A stretch of DNA of 64,000 nt from an uncultured Rhodobacter sp. (GTDB lineage: Bacteria; Pseudomonadota; Alphaproteobacteria; Rhodobacterales; Rhodobacteraceae), in assembly GCA_945952585.1 (NCBI GenBank), contig CAMFII010000004.1:186001-250000 (forward strand), read 5' to 3'. The translations under genes were made by a program, and so were the position numbers. How positions within the stretch are numbered: the stretch's first letter is position 1; every line of letters begins with the position of its first letter. Below the pieces are notes generated by a model. That model ran no database searches and was not told where the DNA came from. It saw only the letters and a program-made list of their open reading frames with translations. Shown in pieces: positions 8,883 through 18,149 of this stretch.

Positions 8883-9650
8883 ATGGACCGCACGCATATC
8901 GCCTTACCTGCCGTTCTCGACGATCCCGCGCCGGATATCGCGCGGCTGGCCCTGCGGTTCCGCCGGGCCAACGGGCCGGTGATGAAGCTGATGAACCGTC
9001 TTGGCGGCCGCGCCGAGGAGGCCTTCGCCGCTCTGCCGACCGAGGTCCGGAACCGGATCGAGGCAGCGACCCGCACCGCCCTCGATCGCGGTTACCGCGT
9101 CGCGGCGACCGGGCGCCATGCTCCCGATCTCGGACCGCGCGGGCCGATGGCCCTGGCGGTTCTGACCGGGGCGGCGGGCGGAGCGGGCGGACTTGCCACC
9201 TCGATTGCGGAACTGCCGGTGACCATCACGGTGATGCTTCATGCGATCCGTCGCGCCGCCGCCGAGGAGGGCTTCGATCCGGACGATGCCGCGACGCGGC
9301 TCGAGGCGATCCAGGTCTTCGCCGCCGGCAGCCCGCTGTCCAGCGATGACGGGGTGAATACCGGTTTCCTCGGCGCCCGCCTCGCGGTCACCGGCCCGGC
9401 GTTGCAAAAGGTTCTCGCCTCGGCCGTGCCCCGCTTGGTCAGCGCGCTTGGTCCGAAGCTGATGGCGCAATCGGTTCCGGTTCTGGGGGCCCTTTCGGGT
9501 GCAGCGCTCAATGCCGCCTTCATCGGCTATTACCGCGAGATCGCCCATGTCCGTTTCGGCCTGCTGAAGCTCTCCGAACGGCACGGGGTCGAACCAGTGC
9601 TTGCCGCCTTCAACAAGGCGGTTGCAGGCCCGGCGATCCCTCGCGACTGA
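8883..9650 (+). CDS. EcsC family protein
   Basis: A 255-aa protein of the EcsC family, named after a Bacillus protein of unknown biochemical role. It contains a hydrophobic glycine/alanine-rich stretch (GPRGPMALAVLTGAAGG, then GLATSIAELPVTITVML) and C-terminal ALSGAALNAAFIGYYREIAHVRFGL, both family hallmarks. The frame is open upstream into the acetyltransferase gene; the ATG at 8883 is the first plausible start, although its ribosome binding site is weak. A structured intergenic repeat and terminator follow immediately. Confidence 0.77.
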   Translation: MDRTHIALPAVLDDPAPDIARLALRFRRANGPVMKLMNRLGGRAEEAFAALPTEVRNRIEAATRTALDRGYRVAATGRHAPDLGPRGPMALAVLTGAAGGAGGLATSIAELPVTITVMLHAIRRAAAEEGFDPDDAATRLEAIQVFAAGSPLSSDDGVNTGFLGARLAVTGPALQKVLASAVPRLVSALGPKLMAQSVPVLGALSGAALNAAFIGYYREIAHVRFGLLKLSERHGVEPVLAAFNKAVAGPAIPRD

Positions 9651-9715
9651 TCATTTTCTGCTAGAAAATATCCTCGGGGGGAGGCCGAAGGCCGCGGGGG
9701 GCAGACAGCCCCCCG
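9651..9715 (-). repeat. Dispersed structured intergenic repeat, copy 1 (also terminator-like)
   Basis: Read on the minus strand, this block has a GGGGGGC / GCCCCCC hairpin (9696-9702 with 9708-9714), a small GGCC-TTC-GGCC hairpin, then CTCCCCCCGAGGATATTTT and CTAGCAGAAAATG. A second block with the same order of parts is at 56418-56490 in the opposite orientation. ATTTTC and GAAAAT around 9654-9670 also form a small stem. It lies between the convergent EcsC and ptsP genes and may terminate both. Confidence 0.55.
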
Positions 9716-9731
9716 TCCGCCGTCTCCACGC

Positions 9732-11975
9732 TTACTCCGGCTGTGTCGCCAGCCACTCCGTCAGCGCCGGGCGGGCCGAGACGGCCCCATCTGCCAGCGC
9801 CTTGTCGATGACCGCCCGCACCTCGCGCAGGTCGACCCGGCGCAGGAGCGCCTTGACCGGGCCGATCGAGGCGGGCCGCATCGACAGCATCCGGAACCCC
9901 ATGGCGGCCAGCGCCAGCGCCTCGATCGGGCGGCCGGCATCCTCGCCGCAGAAGGACAGCGGCGTGCCCGTTTCGGCGCAGCGGGTGACGACATGGCCGA
10001 GGAACTGGAGAAAGCCGGTATCGAGCGTGTCGTAGCGGCGGCGCACCAGTTCGTTCTCGCGGTCGGCGGCGAAGAAGAACTGCTTCAGGTCGTTGCCGCC
10101 GATCGAGATGAAATCGACCAGCTCGAAGAAGGCGCGGGGGGCGTAGGCCAGCGAGGGCGTTTCCAGCATCGCGCCGATCTCGACCTTTTGTGGCACCGGA
10201 TGGCCAAGCGAGCGTTCGCGATGGATCTCGCGCAGGAGGTGGCCTCGGGCCGAGGCGAATTCGTCCATCTGGGCAATGAAGGGGAACATCACCGCCAGCG
10301 GCCGGCCATTGGCCGCGCGGATCAGCGCCTGCAATTGCATCCGCAGGACGCCGGGCTTGTCCAGACCCACACGGATCGCCCGCCAGCCCATCGCCGGGTT
10401 CGGCTCGTCCTGCGGCTTCATGTAGGGCAGCACCTTGTCCGAGCCGATGTCGAGCGTCCGGAAGGCGACGCGGCGCCCCTTGGCGGCGTCCATGACCCGC
10501 GAATAGATCGCCACCAGCTCGGCCCGGCGCGGCATCTGGCTGCGGATCAGGAACTGCAGCTCGGTCCGGAACAGGCCCACGCCCTCGGCGCCCGAGCCTT
10601 CAAGGCTGGGCAGGTCGGCCATCAGTCCCGCATTCATGTGCAGCTGGATGATCGTGCCGCATTTCGACTGCGCCGGTAGCCCCTTGAGCGAGGCGTAGCG
10701 CTTCTGCGCCTCGGCCTGCATGGCGATCTTGTCGCGGAAGGCGCGGGTGATGGTCTCTTCCGGGCGCAGGTGGACGACGCCTTGATCGCCGTCGACAAGG
10801 ATCGGGTCACCGTTCAGCGCCTCGGACTTGATGCGTTCGGCGTGGATGACCAGCGGGATCGCCAGCGCCCGGGCGACGACGGCGGCATGGCTGCCGACCG
10901 ACCCTTCCTCGAGCACGACGCCGCGCAGCTTGCGCCCGTATTCCAGAAGCTCGCCGGGCCCGATGTTGCGCGCGACAAGGATCGGGTTATCCGGCATTTC
11001 GGCGCCAGTGTCCTTGCCCTGTCCGGTCAGGATCCGCAGCAACCGGTTCGAGATGTCGTCAAGGTCGGACAGGCGTTCGCGCAGATAGGCGTCGGCGACC
11101 TGCTCCATCCGCGAGCGGGTCAGAGACTGTTCCTTTTCGACGGCCGCCTCGGCGGACAGGCCCGCCTCGATGTCCTCTTCCATCCGCTTGGCCCAGCCCC
11201 GCGAATTGGCGAACATGCGGTAGGCCTCGAGCACCGCCTTCTGGTCCTTGTCGAGATGTTCGACCGACAGAAGGTCGTCGATCGAGACGCGCAGCTGCTG
11301 GACGGCGGCCCGCAGGCGCTCGATCTCGGCCACGGGATCGTCGGCGACCGGGTTGGTGACGACCACGCGCGGCTCATGCAGCCAGACCCGCCCCTCGGCC
11401 GCGCCTTCCTGCCCCGTGGCGCCACGATAGATGACCGGGCGGCGGTGGAGCGCGGTCAAACCGTCGCCATCGCCGGTAAAGGCGCCGAGCTCTGTCATCT
11501 CGGCCAGCACCATGGCCACGACCTCGAGCGCGTAGACCTCGTCTTCGGAGAACTCGCGCGCGGTCTTGGACTGCACGACAAGCACGCCCAGCCGCTCGCC
11601 CACGCGCTGGATGGGCACGCCAAGGAACGAGGAATAGATCTCTTCCCCGGTCTCCGGCATGAAGCGGAAGCCCTTTTCCCCCGGCGCGTTGCCGGTGTTC
11701 ACCGGTGAGGCGGTGCGTGCGACCCGGCCGACAAGGCCTTCGCCCAGCTTCATCCGCGTCTTGTGGACGGCCTCGCGCTTAAGCCCCTCGGTGGCGCAAA
11801 GCTCCAGCGTTTCCTCGTCGCGGAAGAGGTAGATCGAGCACACTTCGGTGCCAATGGAATCCGCGATCAGATGGGTGATCCGGTCGAGCCGTTCCTGCCC
11901 CTGGCCCGGTTCGGCAAGGGAATCGCGCAGTCGGCGAAGCAGCTTTCGGCTTTCGGTGTCGCTGCGGTCGGCCAT
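9732..11975 (-). CDS. ptsP: Nitrogen PTS enzyme I (phosphoenolpyruvate-protein phosphotransferase PtsP)
   Basis: A 747-aa EI-Ntr: an N-terminal GAF domain (about residues 20-165; KLGEGLVGRVARTASP is typical), then the EI helical domain, the phosphohistidine domain with GSVGSHAAVVARALAIP (active His363), and the PEP-utilising barrel with GGNDLKQFFFAADREN and FCGEDAGRP. It transfers phosphate from PEP to NPr and EIIA-Ntr in regulation rather than sugar uptake. Length is normal. It lies downstream of lysC on the same strand, separated by about 195 bases with two strong hairpins, so it probably has its own promoter. Confidence 0.95.
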   Translation of the reverse strand: MADRSDTESRKLLRRLRDSLAEPGQGQERLDRITHLIADSIGTEVCSIYLFRDEETLELCATEGLKREAVHKTRMKLGEGLVGRVARTASPVNTGNAPGEKGFRFMPETGEEIYSSFLGVPIQRVGERLGVLVVQSKTAREFSEDEVYALEVVAMVLAEMTELGAFTGDGDGLTALHRRPVIYRGATGQEGAAEGRVWLHEPRVVVTNPVADDPVAEIERLRAAVQQLRVSIDDLLSVEHLDKDQKAVLEAYRMFANSRGWAKRMEEDIEAGLSAEAAVEKEQSLTRSRMEQVADAYLRERLSDLDDISNRLLRILTGQGKDTGAEMPDNPILVARNIGPGELLEYGRKLRGVVLEEGSVGSHAAVVARALAIPLVIHAERIKSEALNGDPILVDGDQGVVHLRPEETITRAFRDKIAMQAEAQKRYASLKGLPAQSKCGTIIQLHMNAGLMADLPSLEGSGAEGVGLFRTELQFLIRSQMPRRAELVAIYSRVMDAAKGRRVAFRTLDIGSDKVLPYMKPQDEPNPAMGWRAIRVGLDKPGVLRMQLQALIRAANGRPLAVMFPFIAQMDEFASARGHLLREIHRERSLGHPVPQKVEIGAMLETPSLAYAPRAFFELVDFISIGGNDLKQFFFAADRENELVRRRYDTLDTGFLQFLGHVVTRCAETGTPLSFCGEDAGRPIEALALAAMGFRMLSMRPASIGPVKALLRRVDLREVRAVIDKALADGAVSARPALTEWLATQPE

Positions 11976-12110
11976 TGGTCCTTCGGTTGCTTTGCCCGGC
12001 GCAATTTCCGGGGGATTTGGAGCAGCTTAGAGCACATCGTCTTGAAAGTGGAAACGACAAACGCGGATTGGCCGGCAGAACTTCGCGCGCCGGTTGCATG
12101 AAGACGCAGC

Positions 12111-12156
12111 CCAAAAGCCTTGGAAGGCTTTTGGCAAATTTCTTCGAAGAAATTTG
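12111..12156 (-). terminator. Two adjacent perfect hairpins downstream of lysC
   Basis: CCAAAAGCC (12111-12119) pairs with GGCTTTTGG (12126-12134), a 9-bp stem with a 6-base loop. Directly next to it, CAAATTTCTTC (12135-12145) and GAAGAAATTTG (12146-12156) form a perfect 22-base palindrome. They begin 16 bases after the lysC stop and are the likely lysC terminator; the A/T content of the arms could supply U tracts on either strand. Confidence 0.6.
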
Positions 12157-12171
12157 CGGTCGCGCCCGGCC

Positions 12172-13419
12172 TCAGGCCTTTTCGAGCTGGAAGGCGTCGT
12201 GCAGCGCCTGCACGGCGAGTTCCATGTATTTCCGGTCGACCAGAACGGAAATCTTGATCTCGGAGGTGGTGATGACCTTGATGTTGATGTTCTCGGCGGC
12301 AAGCGCCTTGAACATCGTCGCGGCGACGCCGGCGTGGCTGCGCATGCCGATGCCGACGACCGAGATCTTGGCCACATCGGTATCCACGACCAGGTCCGAA
12401 TAGTTCACGGCGCCTGAGGCGCGCGCATCCTCCATCGCCTTCTGCGCGCGCATCACCTGGTTCGTCGGGCAGGAGAAGGTCATGTCGGTATAGGCGCCGC
12501 CATCGGCCAGTTCCGAGATGTTCTGCACGATCATGTCGACGTTCACGCCCGCCTCAGCGAGCGGCCCGAAGATCGCGGCGGCGATGCCGGGGCGGTCCTG
12601 GACCTTGACGAGGGTCATCTTTGCTTCGTCGCGCGAATAGGCGACGCCCGAGACGGCTTTCGATTCCATGATTTCATCCTCGTCGCAGACCAGGGTTCCA
12701 GAGTTCTCGTCGGTATCCTCGAACGAGGACAGGACGCGCAGCCGCACCTTGTAGCGCATGGCAAGCTCGACCGAGCGGGTCTGCAGCACCTTGGCGCCGA
12801 GGCTCGCGAGTTCCAGCATTTCCTCGAAGGCGATCTTTTCCAGCTTGCGGGCCTTGGAGGTGATGCGCGGGTCGGTGGTGTAGACGCCGTCCACGTCGGT
12901 GTAGATGTCGCAGCGTTCCGCCCCGAAGGCGGCGGCGAAGGCGACGGCGGTGGTGTCCGAGCCGCCGCGGCCAAGCGTGGTGATCCGGCCCTCGGGGCTG
13001 ACGCCCTGGAAGCCTGCCACGACCGCAACCTTGAAGCCTTCGGCGAACTTGGCGTCGATGTTCTCGCGCGGGATGTCGACGAAGCGGGCGGCGGAATGGG
13101 CGCTGGTCGTCTGGATCGGAACCTGCCAGCCCTGCCAGCTGCGCGCGGGGATATCCATCTCCTGCAGGGTCAGGGCCATCAGGCCCGCGGTCACGTTCTC
13201 GCCCGAGGACACGACCGCATCGTATTCACGGGCATCGAACAGGGGTGAGGTCTGCTCGACCCAGCCCACCAGTTCGTTGGTCTTGCCCGACATGGCCGAG
13301 ACGATGACGATCACGTCATAGCCGCGCTCGACCTCGCGTTTGACCTTCAGGGCGGCGTTCTTGATGCGGCCGAGATCGGCCACCGAGGTTCCCCCGAATT
13401 TCATCACCAGAAGCGGCAT
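12172..13419 (-). CDS. lysC: Aspartate kinase
   Basis: A 415-aa monofunctional aspartokinase, the first step of the lysine, threonine and methionine pathway. KFGGTSV at residues 7-13 is the nucleotide-binding signature. GRGGSDTTAVAFAAA and the DVDGVYTTDPR segment follow in the kinase domain. Two C-terminal ACT domains (from about residue 265) carry the feedback sites. The frame is open far upstream, but the ATG at 13419 with GGAG before it gives the conserved N-terminus. It lies divergent from a pyruvate-kinase-like gene, with 185 bases between the starts. Confidence 0.95.
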   Translation of the reverse strand: MPLLVMKFGGTSVADLGRIKNAALKVKREVERGYDVIVIVSAMSGKTNELVGWVEQTSPLFDAREYDAVVSSGENVTAGLMALTLQEMDIPARSWQGWQVPIQTTSAHSAARFVDIPRENIDAKFAEGFKVAVVAGFQGVSPEGRITTLGRGGSDTTAVAFAAAFGAERCDIYTDVDGVYTTDPRITSKARKLEKIAFEEMLELASLGAKVLQTRSVELAMRYKVRLRVLSSFEDTDENSGTLVCDEDEIMESKAVSGVAYSRDEAKMTLVKVQDRPGIAAAIFGPLAEAGVNVDMIVQNISELADGGAYTDMTFSCPTNQVMRAQKAMEDARASGAVNYSDLVVDTDVAKISVVGIGMRSHAGVAATMFKALAAENINIKVITTSEIKISVLVDRKYMELAVQALHDAFQLEKA

Positions 13420-13604
13420 GAACGCCCTCCGCGCCAGTTCCCGTTTCGGAAAAGCCCGAAAAATCGACCGCTTCTTATGCGGGCGGGGCAGGGGGCGCAA
13501 GGGGAAGTGCGGCGGCATCTCCGATCGCGGCGCTCTGGCTGTCATGGGACTGTCACGGCGGTCGATGATAGGGTCAACGAAACCGCCTGTCAGAGAGATC
13601 CGAC

Positions 13605-15110
13605 GTGACCCACATGACACTCACGACGCCGTCCGGCCACAGTCTTCGCCAGGAAGAGGCGCGTCACCTCCTGTCGGACCTGCGCGTGATGCGCGAGGCG
13701 CTGGTGCAGGAGTCGGACCGGCGCATGCGCCAGTGGGCGCCGGGCATCCACCGCGAGGAATTCCGGGCATCGGCCGTCAACCTCGCCGATTGGCTGGCAC
13801 TACGCCGGATGGACCTGACCGCGCTTCAGCCGCGCCTGACCGAGTTCGGGCTTTCGACGCTCGGGCGGCTCGACGGGCATGTCCGCCCCTCGGTCGACGC
13901 GGTGATCGCCGCGCTTGCCGCTATCGCCGGCGAGGAAGCCCCGATTTTCCCGCCGCCCGAGGCGATCAGCGGGGAGCGCGGCCTGCTGGATGCACGGCGG
14001 GACGAGCTGTTCGGGGCCGGCACTGACGGGCTGCAGACCCGGGTCATGGTGACTCTGCCCTCGGACGCAGCCGACGATCCCGACCTGATCCGCGACCTGG
14101 TGTTGGCCGGGATGGATTGCGTGCGCATCAATTGCGCCCATGACGGACCCGAGACCTGGCGGGCCATGATCGGCAGGGTTCGTCGGGCGGCCGAAGGCGC
14201 CGGGCGCCGGGTTCCCGTCTCGATGGACCTGGGCGGGCCGAAATTCCGCATCGCGTCCGTCTCGCAGGATCGCAAGCACCGGTTCCTGCCCGGCGATCGC
14301 TTTGCCATCGCTGCTTCTTTGCTCGGCGGGCCGCACAAGGTGGTCTGCGCCACCCTGAGCCATCCGGCCTTGTTCGAGGTGCTCGAGGTCGGCGCGGAAA
14401 TCTCGGTGGATGACGGCAAGCTCTGGGCGAAAGTCGTTCACCGTCCAGACGGTCATGCGCTGCTCGAGGTGACCCGCGCTCCGGAAAAGGGGATGCGGCT
14501 CAAGCCGGAGAAGGGCGTCAACCTGCCAGGGTCGGACCTGCGGGTCTCCGCGCTGACCGAAGACGACATCGCCGCACTGGACGTGGTGGTCGCGCAGGCG
14601 GACATGGTTTCGTTTTCCTTCGTCCAGACGGTCAGCGATGTCCGCATGCTGATCGACGAGATGGAAAAGCGCGCCGAAGGCGGGCGGATGCCGGCCATCA
14701 TCCTGAAGATCGAGACACCGCTCGGCCTGCGCAACCTGCCGGACCTGATCGTCGCGGCCGGAGGTCGCCTGCCGGTCGGCGTGATGATCGCGCGCGGAGA
14801 CCTGGCGGTCGAGATCGGTTTCGAGCGGCTGTCGGAGGTCCAGGAAGAAATCCTGTGGCTGTGCGAGGCGGCACAGGTGCCGGTGATCTGGGCGACCCAG
14901 GTTTTGGAGGGCATGGTCAAGGATGGGCAGGCCAGCCGCGCCGAGGTTACCGATGCAGCCATGGGCCAGCGCGCCGAATGCGTGATGCTGAATAAGGGGC
15001 CGCATGTGGTCGAGGCGGTGCGCTTTCTGCGCGGTATCCTGGCGCGGATGGATCGCCACCAGATGAAGAAATCGGCGCGGCTGGTTCAGCTCAAGGCCTG
15101 GGGCGGCTGA
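13605..15110 (+). CDS. Atypical pyruvate kinase with N-terminal extension and no C-terminal domain
   Basis: A 501-aa protein. Residues from about 145 onward follow the pyruvate kinase barrel: VTLPSDAADDPDLIRDLVLAG, RINCAHDGPETW, ISVDDGKLWAKV (part of the B domain), IILKIETPLGLRNLP (catalytic lysine region), ARGDLAVEIGFERL and VIWATQVLEGM. It ends soon after the barrel, so the usual roughly 120-aa regulatory C-terminal domain is missing. In its place is a helical N-terminal extension of about 140 residues. The start may be GTG at 13605 or ATG at 13614. Likely activity is PEP to pyruvate, but the allosteric control of ordinary pyruvate kinases should be absent. Confidence 0.72.
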   Translation: MTHMTLTTPSGHSLRQEEARHLLSDLRVMREALVQESDRRMRQWAPGIHREEFRASAVNLADWLALRRMDLTALQPRLTEFGLSTLGRLDGHVRPSVDAVIAALAAIAGEEAPIFPPPEAISGERGLLDARRDELFGAGTDGLQTRVMVTLPSDAADDPDLIRDLVLAGMDCVRINCAHDGPETWRAMIGRVRRAAEGAGRRVPVSMDLGGPKFRIASVSQDRKHRFLPGDRFAIAASLLGGPHKVVCATLSHPALFEVLEVGAEISVDDGKLWAKVVHRPDGHALLEVTRAPEKGMRLKPEKGVNLPGSDLRVSALTEDDIAALDVVVAQADMVSFSFVQTVSDVRMLIDEMEKRAEGGRMPAIILKIETPLGLRNLPDLIVAAGGRLPVGVMIARGDLAVEIGFERLSEVQEEILWLCEAAQVPVIWATQVLEGMVKDGQASRAEVTDAAMGQRAECVMLNKGPHVVEAVRFLRGILARMDRHQMKKSARLVQLKAWGG

Positions 15111-15156
15111 CCGGCAGGCCGCCCGACCCTGGAGTTGATCCGGGACCTCCCGACGT

Positions 15157-16059
15157 TCAATCCAGCCGGAAGTCGACTGGCTTGAGCGGTGACGGCGCCT
15201 CGCGCCCCAGATGCGGTGCGAGGCTGATTTCCACCGTCCGGCAGATCGCGGTGAGCGGCAGGCTGTTCGGTGTCATCTGGAACGGATGGGCCAGTTCCTC
15301 GGTCACTTCCGCCAGACCGAAGAAGACATAGGCCACGATCCCGACAAAGATCGGGGCAAGTTCCCCCGCCGAGTCGATCATCGCGAAAGGCACCAGCAGG
15401 CAATAAAGCCAGATCGTGCGATAGATCAGCAGCGAATAGACGTAAGGCAGTGGCGTCGTGGCAATCCGCTCGCACCCCGCCTGGTTCAGAGCGATATTGC
15501 CGAGGCGCGTCGACAGCGTGCGCCCGCCGAAGCCATCCATCCGGCCGTCCCGCATCGTCTCGGCGAAAATGCGCCCCATCTCGTCGAGCGCGGCGCAGGG
15601 CGGATGCGCGGCGCCGGTGATGTCGAGCCCGGCATCGGCCAGGGCCGCCTGCGCCTCGGCATCCGGAGCGATTCGGCGCAGGTTGAGCCGGTGGAGATGC
15701 AGGAAGGCGAGGGCGAGTTTCAGCAAACGGTGATGCGGGCCCGTATCCGGAAGGAACATGTCCAGTTCACGGGCGAGGCTGCGCATGTCGGCAACCAGCC
15801 CGCCCCACAGCTTTCGCGCTTCCCACCAGCGGTCATAGGCGGCGCTGTTGCGAAACCCAAGAAACAGCGACAGCGCGATGCCGAACACGGCAAAGGGGGC
15901 GGCGGACAGGTGCGGGACTGGGGTGAGCCAGTTGTCGATCACGACAAGGACGATCGAAAAGCCGATCACGACCGCGAGTTCCCCCACGATATGCGGCAGG
16001 ACCGACCCGCGCAGGGCGGAGAGTAGTTCAAGCGGGCCGGGCTTTTCCCGGACGATCAC
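15157..16059 (-). CDS. Bestrophin-family anion channel-like membrane protein
   Basis: A 300-aa membrane protein of the bestrophin / UPF0187 family, which form pentameric ion channels. Characteristic pieces are [52 protein letters not shown] and the C-terminal [15 protein letters not shown] with EISLAPHLG. About four transmembrane segments are visible. The GTG start at 16059 overlaps the purD stop in GTGA, so it is translationally coupled to purD. The ion carried cannot be told from sequence. Confidence 0.85.
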   Translation of the reverse strand: MIVREKPGPLELLSALRGSVLPHIVGELAVVIGFSIVLVVIDNWLTPVPHLSAAPFAVFGIALSLFLGFRNSAAYDRWWEARKLWGGLVADMRSLARELDMFLPDTGPHHRLLKLALAFLHLHRLNLRRIAPDAEAQAALADAGLDITGAAHPPCAALDEMGRIFAETMRDGRMDGFGGRTLSTRLGNIALNQAGCERIATTPLPYVYSLLIYRTIWLYCLLVPFAMIDSAGELAPIFVGIVAYVFFGLAEVTEELAHPFQMTPNSLPLTAICRTVEISLAPHLGREAPSPLKPVDFRLD

Positions 16060-17321
16060 GCCAGTGCCCGCCAGCCGATGTCGCGGCGGCAGAACCCGCC
16101 GGGCCAGTCGATGCGGTCGACCATGGCATAGGCCTCGGCCTGCGCCTCCTTCAGCGTCGCCCCGCGCGCGGTCACGTTCAGGACACGCCCGCCACTCGCC
16201 ACGATCTGCCCGTCGCGCGTGGCGGTTCCGGCGTGGAAGACCATGTGGCGGCTATCCTCGGGCAGTTCGTCGAGGCCGCGGATCTGGCTGCCTTTGGCAT
16301 AGTCGCCGGGGTAGCCCTGTGCCGCCATCACGACCGTAAGGGCATGGTCGTCGGCCCAGTTGACCTTCGCTTCGGCCAGCCGTCCCTCCGCGCAGGCAAG
16401 CATCAGGTCCAGCGCCTGCGCGCCGAGCCGCATCATCAGCACCTGGCATTCCGGATCGCCGAAGCGGACGTTGTATTCCACGAGGCGGGCGCGGCCGTTC
16501 TCGATCATCAACCCGGCATAAAGCACCCCCTGGTAGGGCGTGCCGCGCCGCGCCATCTCGCGCACGGTCGGGAGGACGATCTCGTCCAGCGCCTGTTTCG
16601 CAAGGACGTCGGTCAGGACCGGGGCAGGGGAGTAAGCGCCCATGCCGCCGGTATTCGGCCCGGTGTCGCCATCGCCGACGCGCTTGTGGTCCTGCGCGGA
16701 GCCGACGGGCAGGCAGGTCTCGCCATCGGTGAGGACGAAGAAGCTCGCCTCTTCGCCCGCCATGAACTCCTCGATCACCACCTCGGCGCCGGCCGCGCCG
16801 AAGCTCCCACCGAACATCTCGTCGATGGCGTCCAGCGCCTCTGCCTCGGTCATCGCCACGATCACGCCCTTGCCCGCGGCGAGGCCGTCGGCCTTGACCA
16901 CGATCGGGGCGCCCTTCTCGCGGATATAGGCATTCGCCGGCGCGGCTTCGGTGAAGCGGGCCCAGGCGGCGGTGGGGGCGCCACAGGCGTCGCAGATTTC
17001 CTTGGTGAAGCCCTTCGACGCCTCGAGCCGCGCCGCCGCCGCCGAGGGCCCGAAGGTCAGGAGGCCCGCCGCCCGCGTCGCGTCCGCCACCCCGGCCGCC
17101 AGCGGCGCCTCGGGCCCTACGATGACGAAGTCGATCGCCTGCTCCTCGCAGAAGGCGACCACCGCCGCGCCGTCAAGGATGTCGAGCGCCGCGCATTCGG
17201 CCACCTGCGCGATCCCCGCATTTCCGGGCGCCACGATCAGCTTGTCGGTCTTGGGGTTCTGGCTGACCGCCCAGGCCAGCGCATGTTCCCGCCCGCCCGA
17301 GCCGAGGATGAGGATGTTCAT
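16056..17321 (-). CDS. purD: Phosphoribosylamine-glycine ligase
   Basis: A 421-aa ATP-grasp enzyme, the second step of de novo purine synthesis: phosphoribosylamine plus glycine plus ATP gives [14 protein letters not shown] is near residues 7-17, [13 protein letters not shown] in the ATP-grasp domain, and [27 protein letters not shown] is a clear family signature. CAGGAG lies seven bases before the ATG at 17321. It is followed by the bestrophin gene with a GTGA overlap. Length is normal. Confidence 0.96.
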   Translation of the reverse strand: MNILILGSGGREHALAWAVSQNPKTDKLIVAPGNAGIAQVAECAALDILDGAAVVAFCEEQAIDFVIVGPEAPLAAGVADATRAAGLLTFGPSAAAARLEASKGFTKEICDACGAPTAAWARFTEAAPANAYIREKGAPIVVKADGLAAGKGVIVAMTEAEALDAIDEMFGGSFGAAGAEVVIEEFMAGEEASFFVLTDGETCLPVGSAQDHKRVGDGDTGPNTGGMGAYSPAPVLTDVLAKQALDEIVLPTVREMARRGTPYQGVLYAGLMIENGRARLVEYNVRFGDPECQVLMMRLGAQALDLMLACAEGRLAEAKVNWADDHALTVVMAAQGYPGDYAKGSQIRGLDELPEDSRHMVFHAGTATRDGQIVASGGRVLNVTARGATLKEAQAEAYAMVDRIDWPGGFCRRDIGWRALA

Positions 17322-17439
17322 GCGCCGCTCCTGCCTGTCGTCCATCTGACCGGCGCATAACCTCCCCCCGGTCCGGAGACAATATGCAGTCGGACCATCA
17401 AGTGCTAGGCTGCACCGGTCCGGTCCGCGCGGAGGGGCA

Positions 17440-18057
17440 ATGCCGCTTTCCGATCCCGATCTTTGGGCAGAAATCCTTCGGCTTCCTCTGCCGGGGTCCG
17501 ATGGCCCGGTCCCCTTCGCGCCCGGGCGACAAAAGGATCGCGCCTTTGCCGATCTCGTCGCGCGCCGGCTGGAGCTTTATCCCGCCAACGCCGCGAATGC
17601 CGTCGCGGAGTATCGGCGGTTCCTCTACCTGTCCCGCCTGAGCGGCGAGACGCTTTGCCCATCCCGGATCATTGCCGAGGTGCAGGCCCTGCATTCCCAG
17701 GCCGCGAGCAACACTGGTCTCGCACCAAATGCCCCCCAGACCGGCTGGACCGAGGACGAGAGCGGTCTTGCGCCGACTCTTGCCCTCTACCGGCGGGAAT
17801 TCGACATGGACGCGCCCGAGGGATACTGGCCGACCGCGAGGACTGTCGCGCGCACATGCCGGGCCTGGCGCATCTTCGGGGTGGGCGTCCTTCTCAGCCT
17901 GGCGGCCGGCGCCCTGTCCGGGATGCTGTTCCACCAGATCGACCCGGAAGCCTACCGGTTCAACTGGGCCGTCCTCCTGATCGGCCTCGCCCTGGCCGCC
18001 GGCGCGGGTCTGCGTGTGCCGCATGTTGTTCGGACGGGTGAGGCTTCCGCGGGCTAG
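17440..18057 (+). CDS. Hypothetical protein with two C-terminal transmembrane helices
   Basis: A 205-aa protein with a soluble part of about 140 residues followed by two hydrophobic helices (near 145-167 and 178-198) ending in a short basic tail. The soluble part has [19 protein letters not shown] and [18 protein letters not shown]. This spacing loosely recalls glycine-rich-domain (DUF1399-like) proteins, but the histidines I would expect are not there, so I make no functional claim. It is divergent from purD (118 bases between starts) and is followed by a short hairpin. Confidence 0.62.
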   Translation: MPLSDPDLWAEILRLPLPGSDGPVPFAPGRQKDRAFADLVARRLELYPANAANAVAEYRRFLYLSRLSGETLCPSRIIAEVQALHSQAASNTGLAPNAPQTGWTEDESGLAPTLALYRREFDMDAPEGYWPTARTVARTCRAWRIFGVGVLLSLAAGALSGMLFHQIDPEAYRFNWAVLLIGLALAAGAGLRVPHVVRTGEASAG

Positions 18058-18113
18058 AACTTGCCGCACTCGCGCAGCTTGTTGCAGAAACTCGGGAAGC
18101 CCGGCAGCCTGGC

Positions 18114-18128
18114 CTTCGCAAAGCGAAG
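18114..18128 (+). terminator. Short hairpin between the 205-aa gene and xseA
   Basis: CTTCGC-AAA-GCGAAG is a perfect 6-bp stem with a 3-base loop, 57 bases after the upstream stop. The following bases, TCGAGTTGTT, are only weakly T-rich, so it may be a poor terminator or a processing hairpin in front of xseA. Confidence 0.35.
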
Positions 18129-18149
18129 TCGAGTTGTTATGGATCGGTC

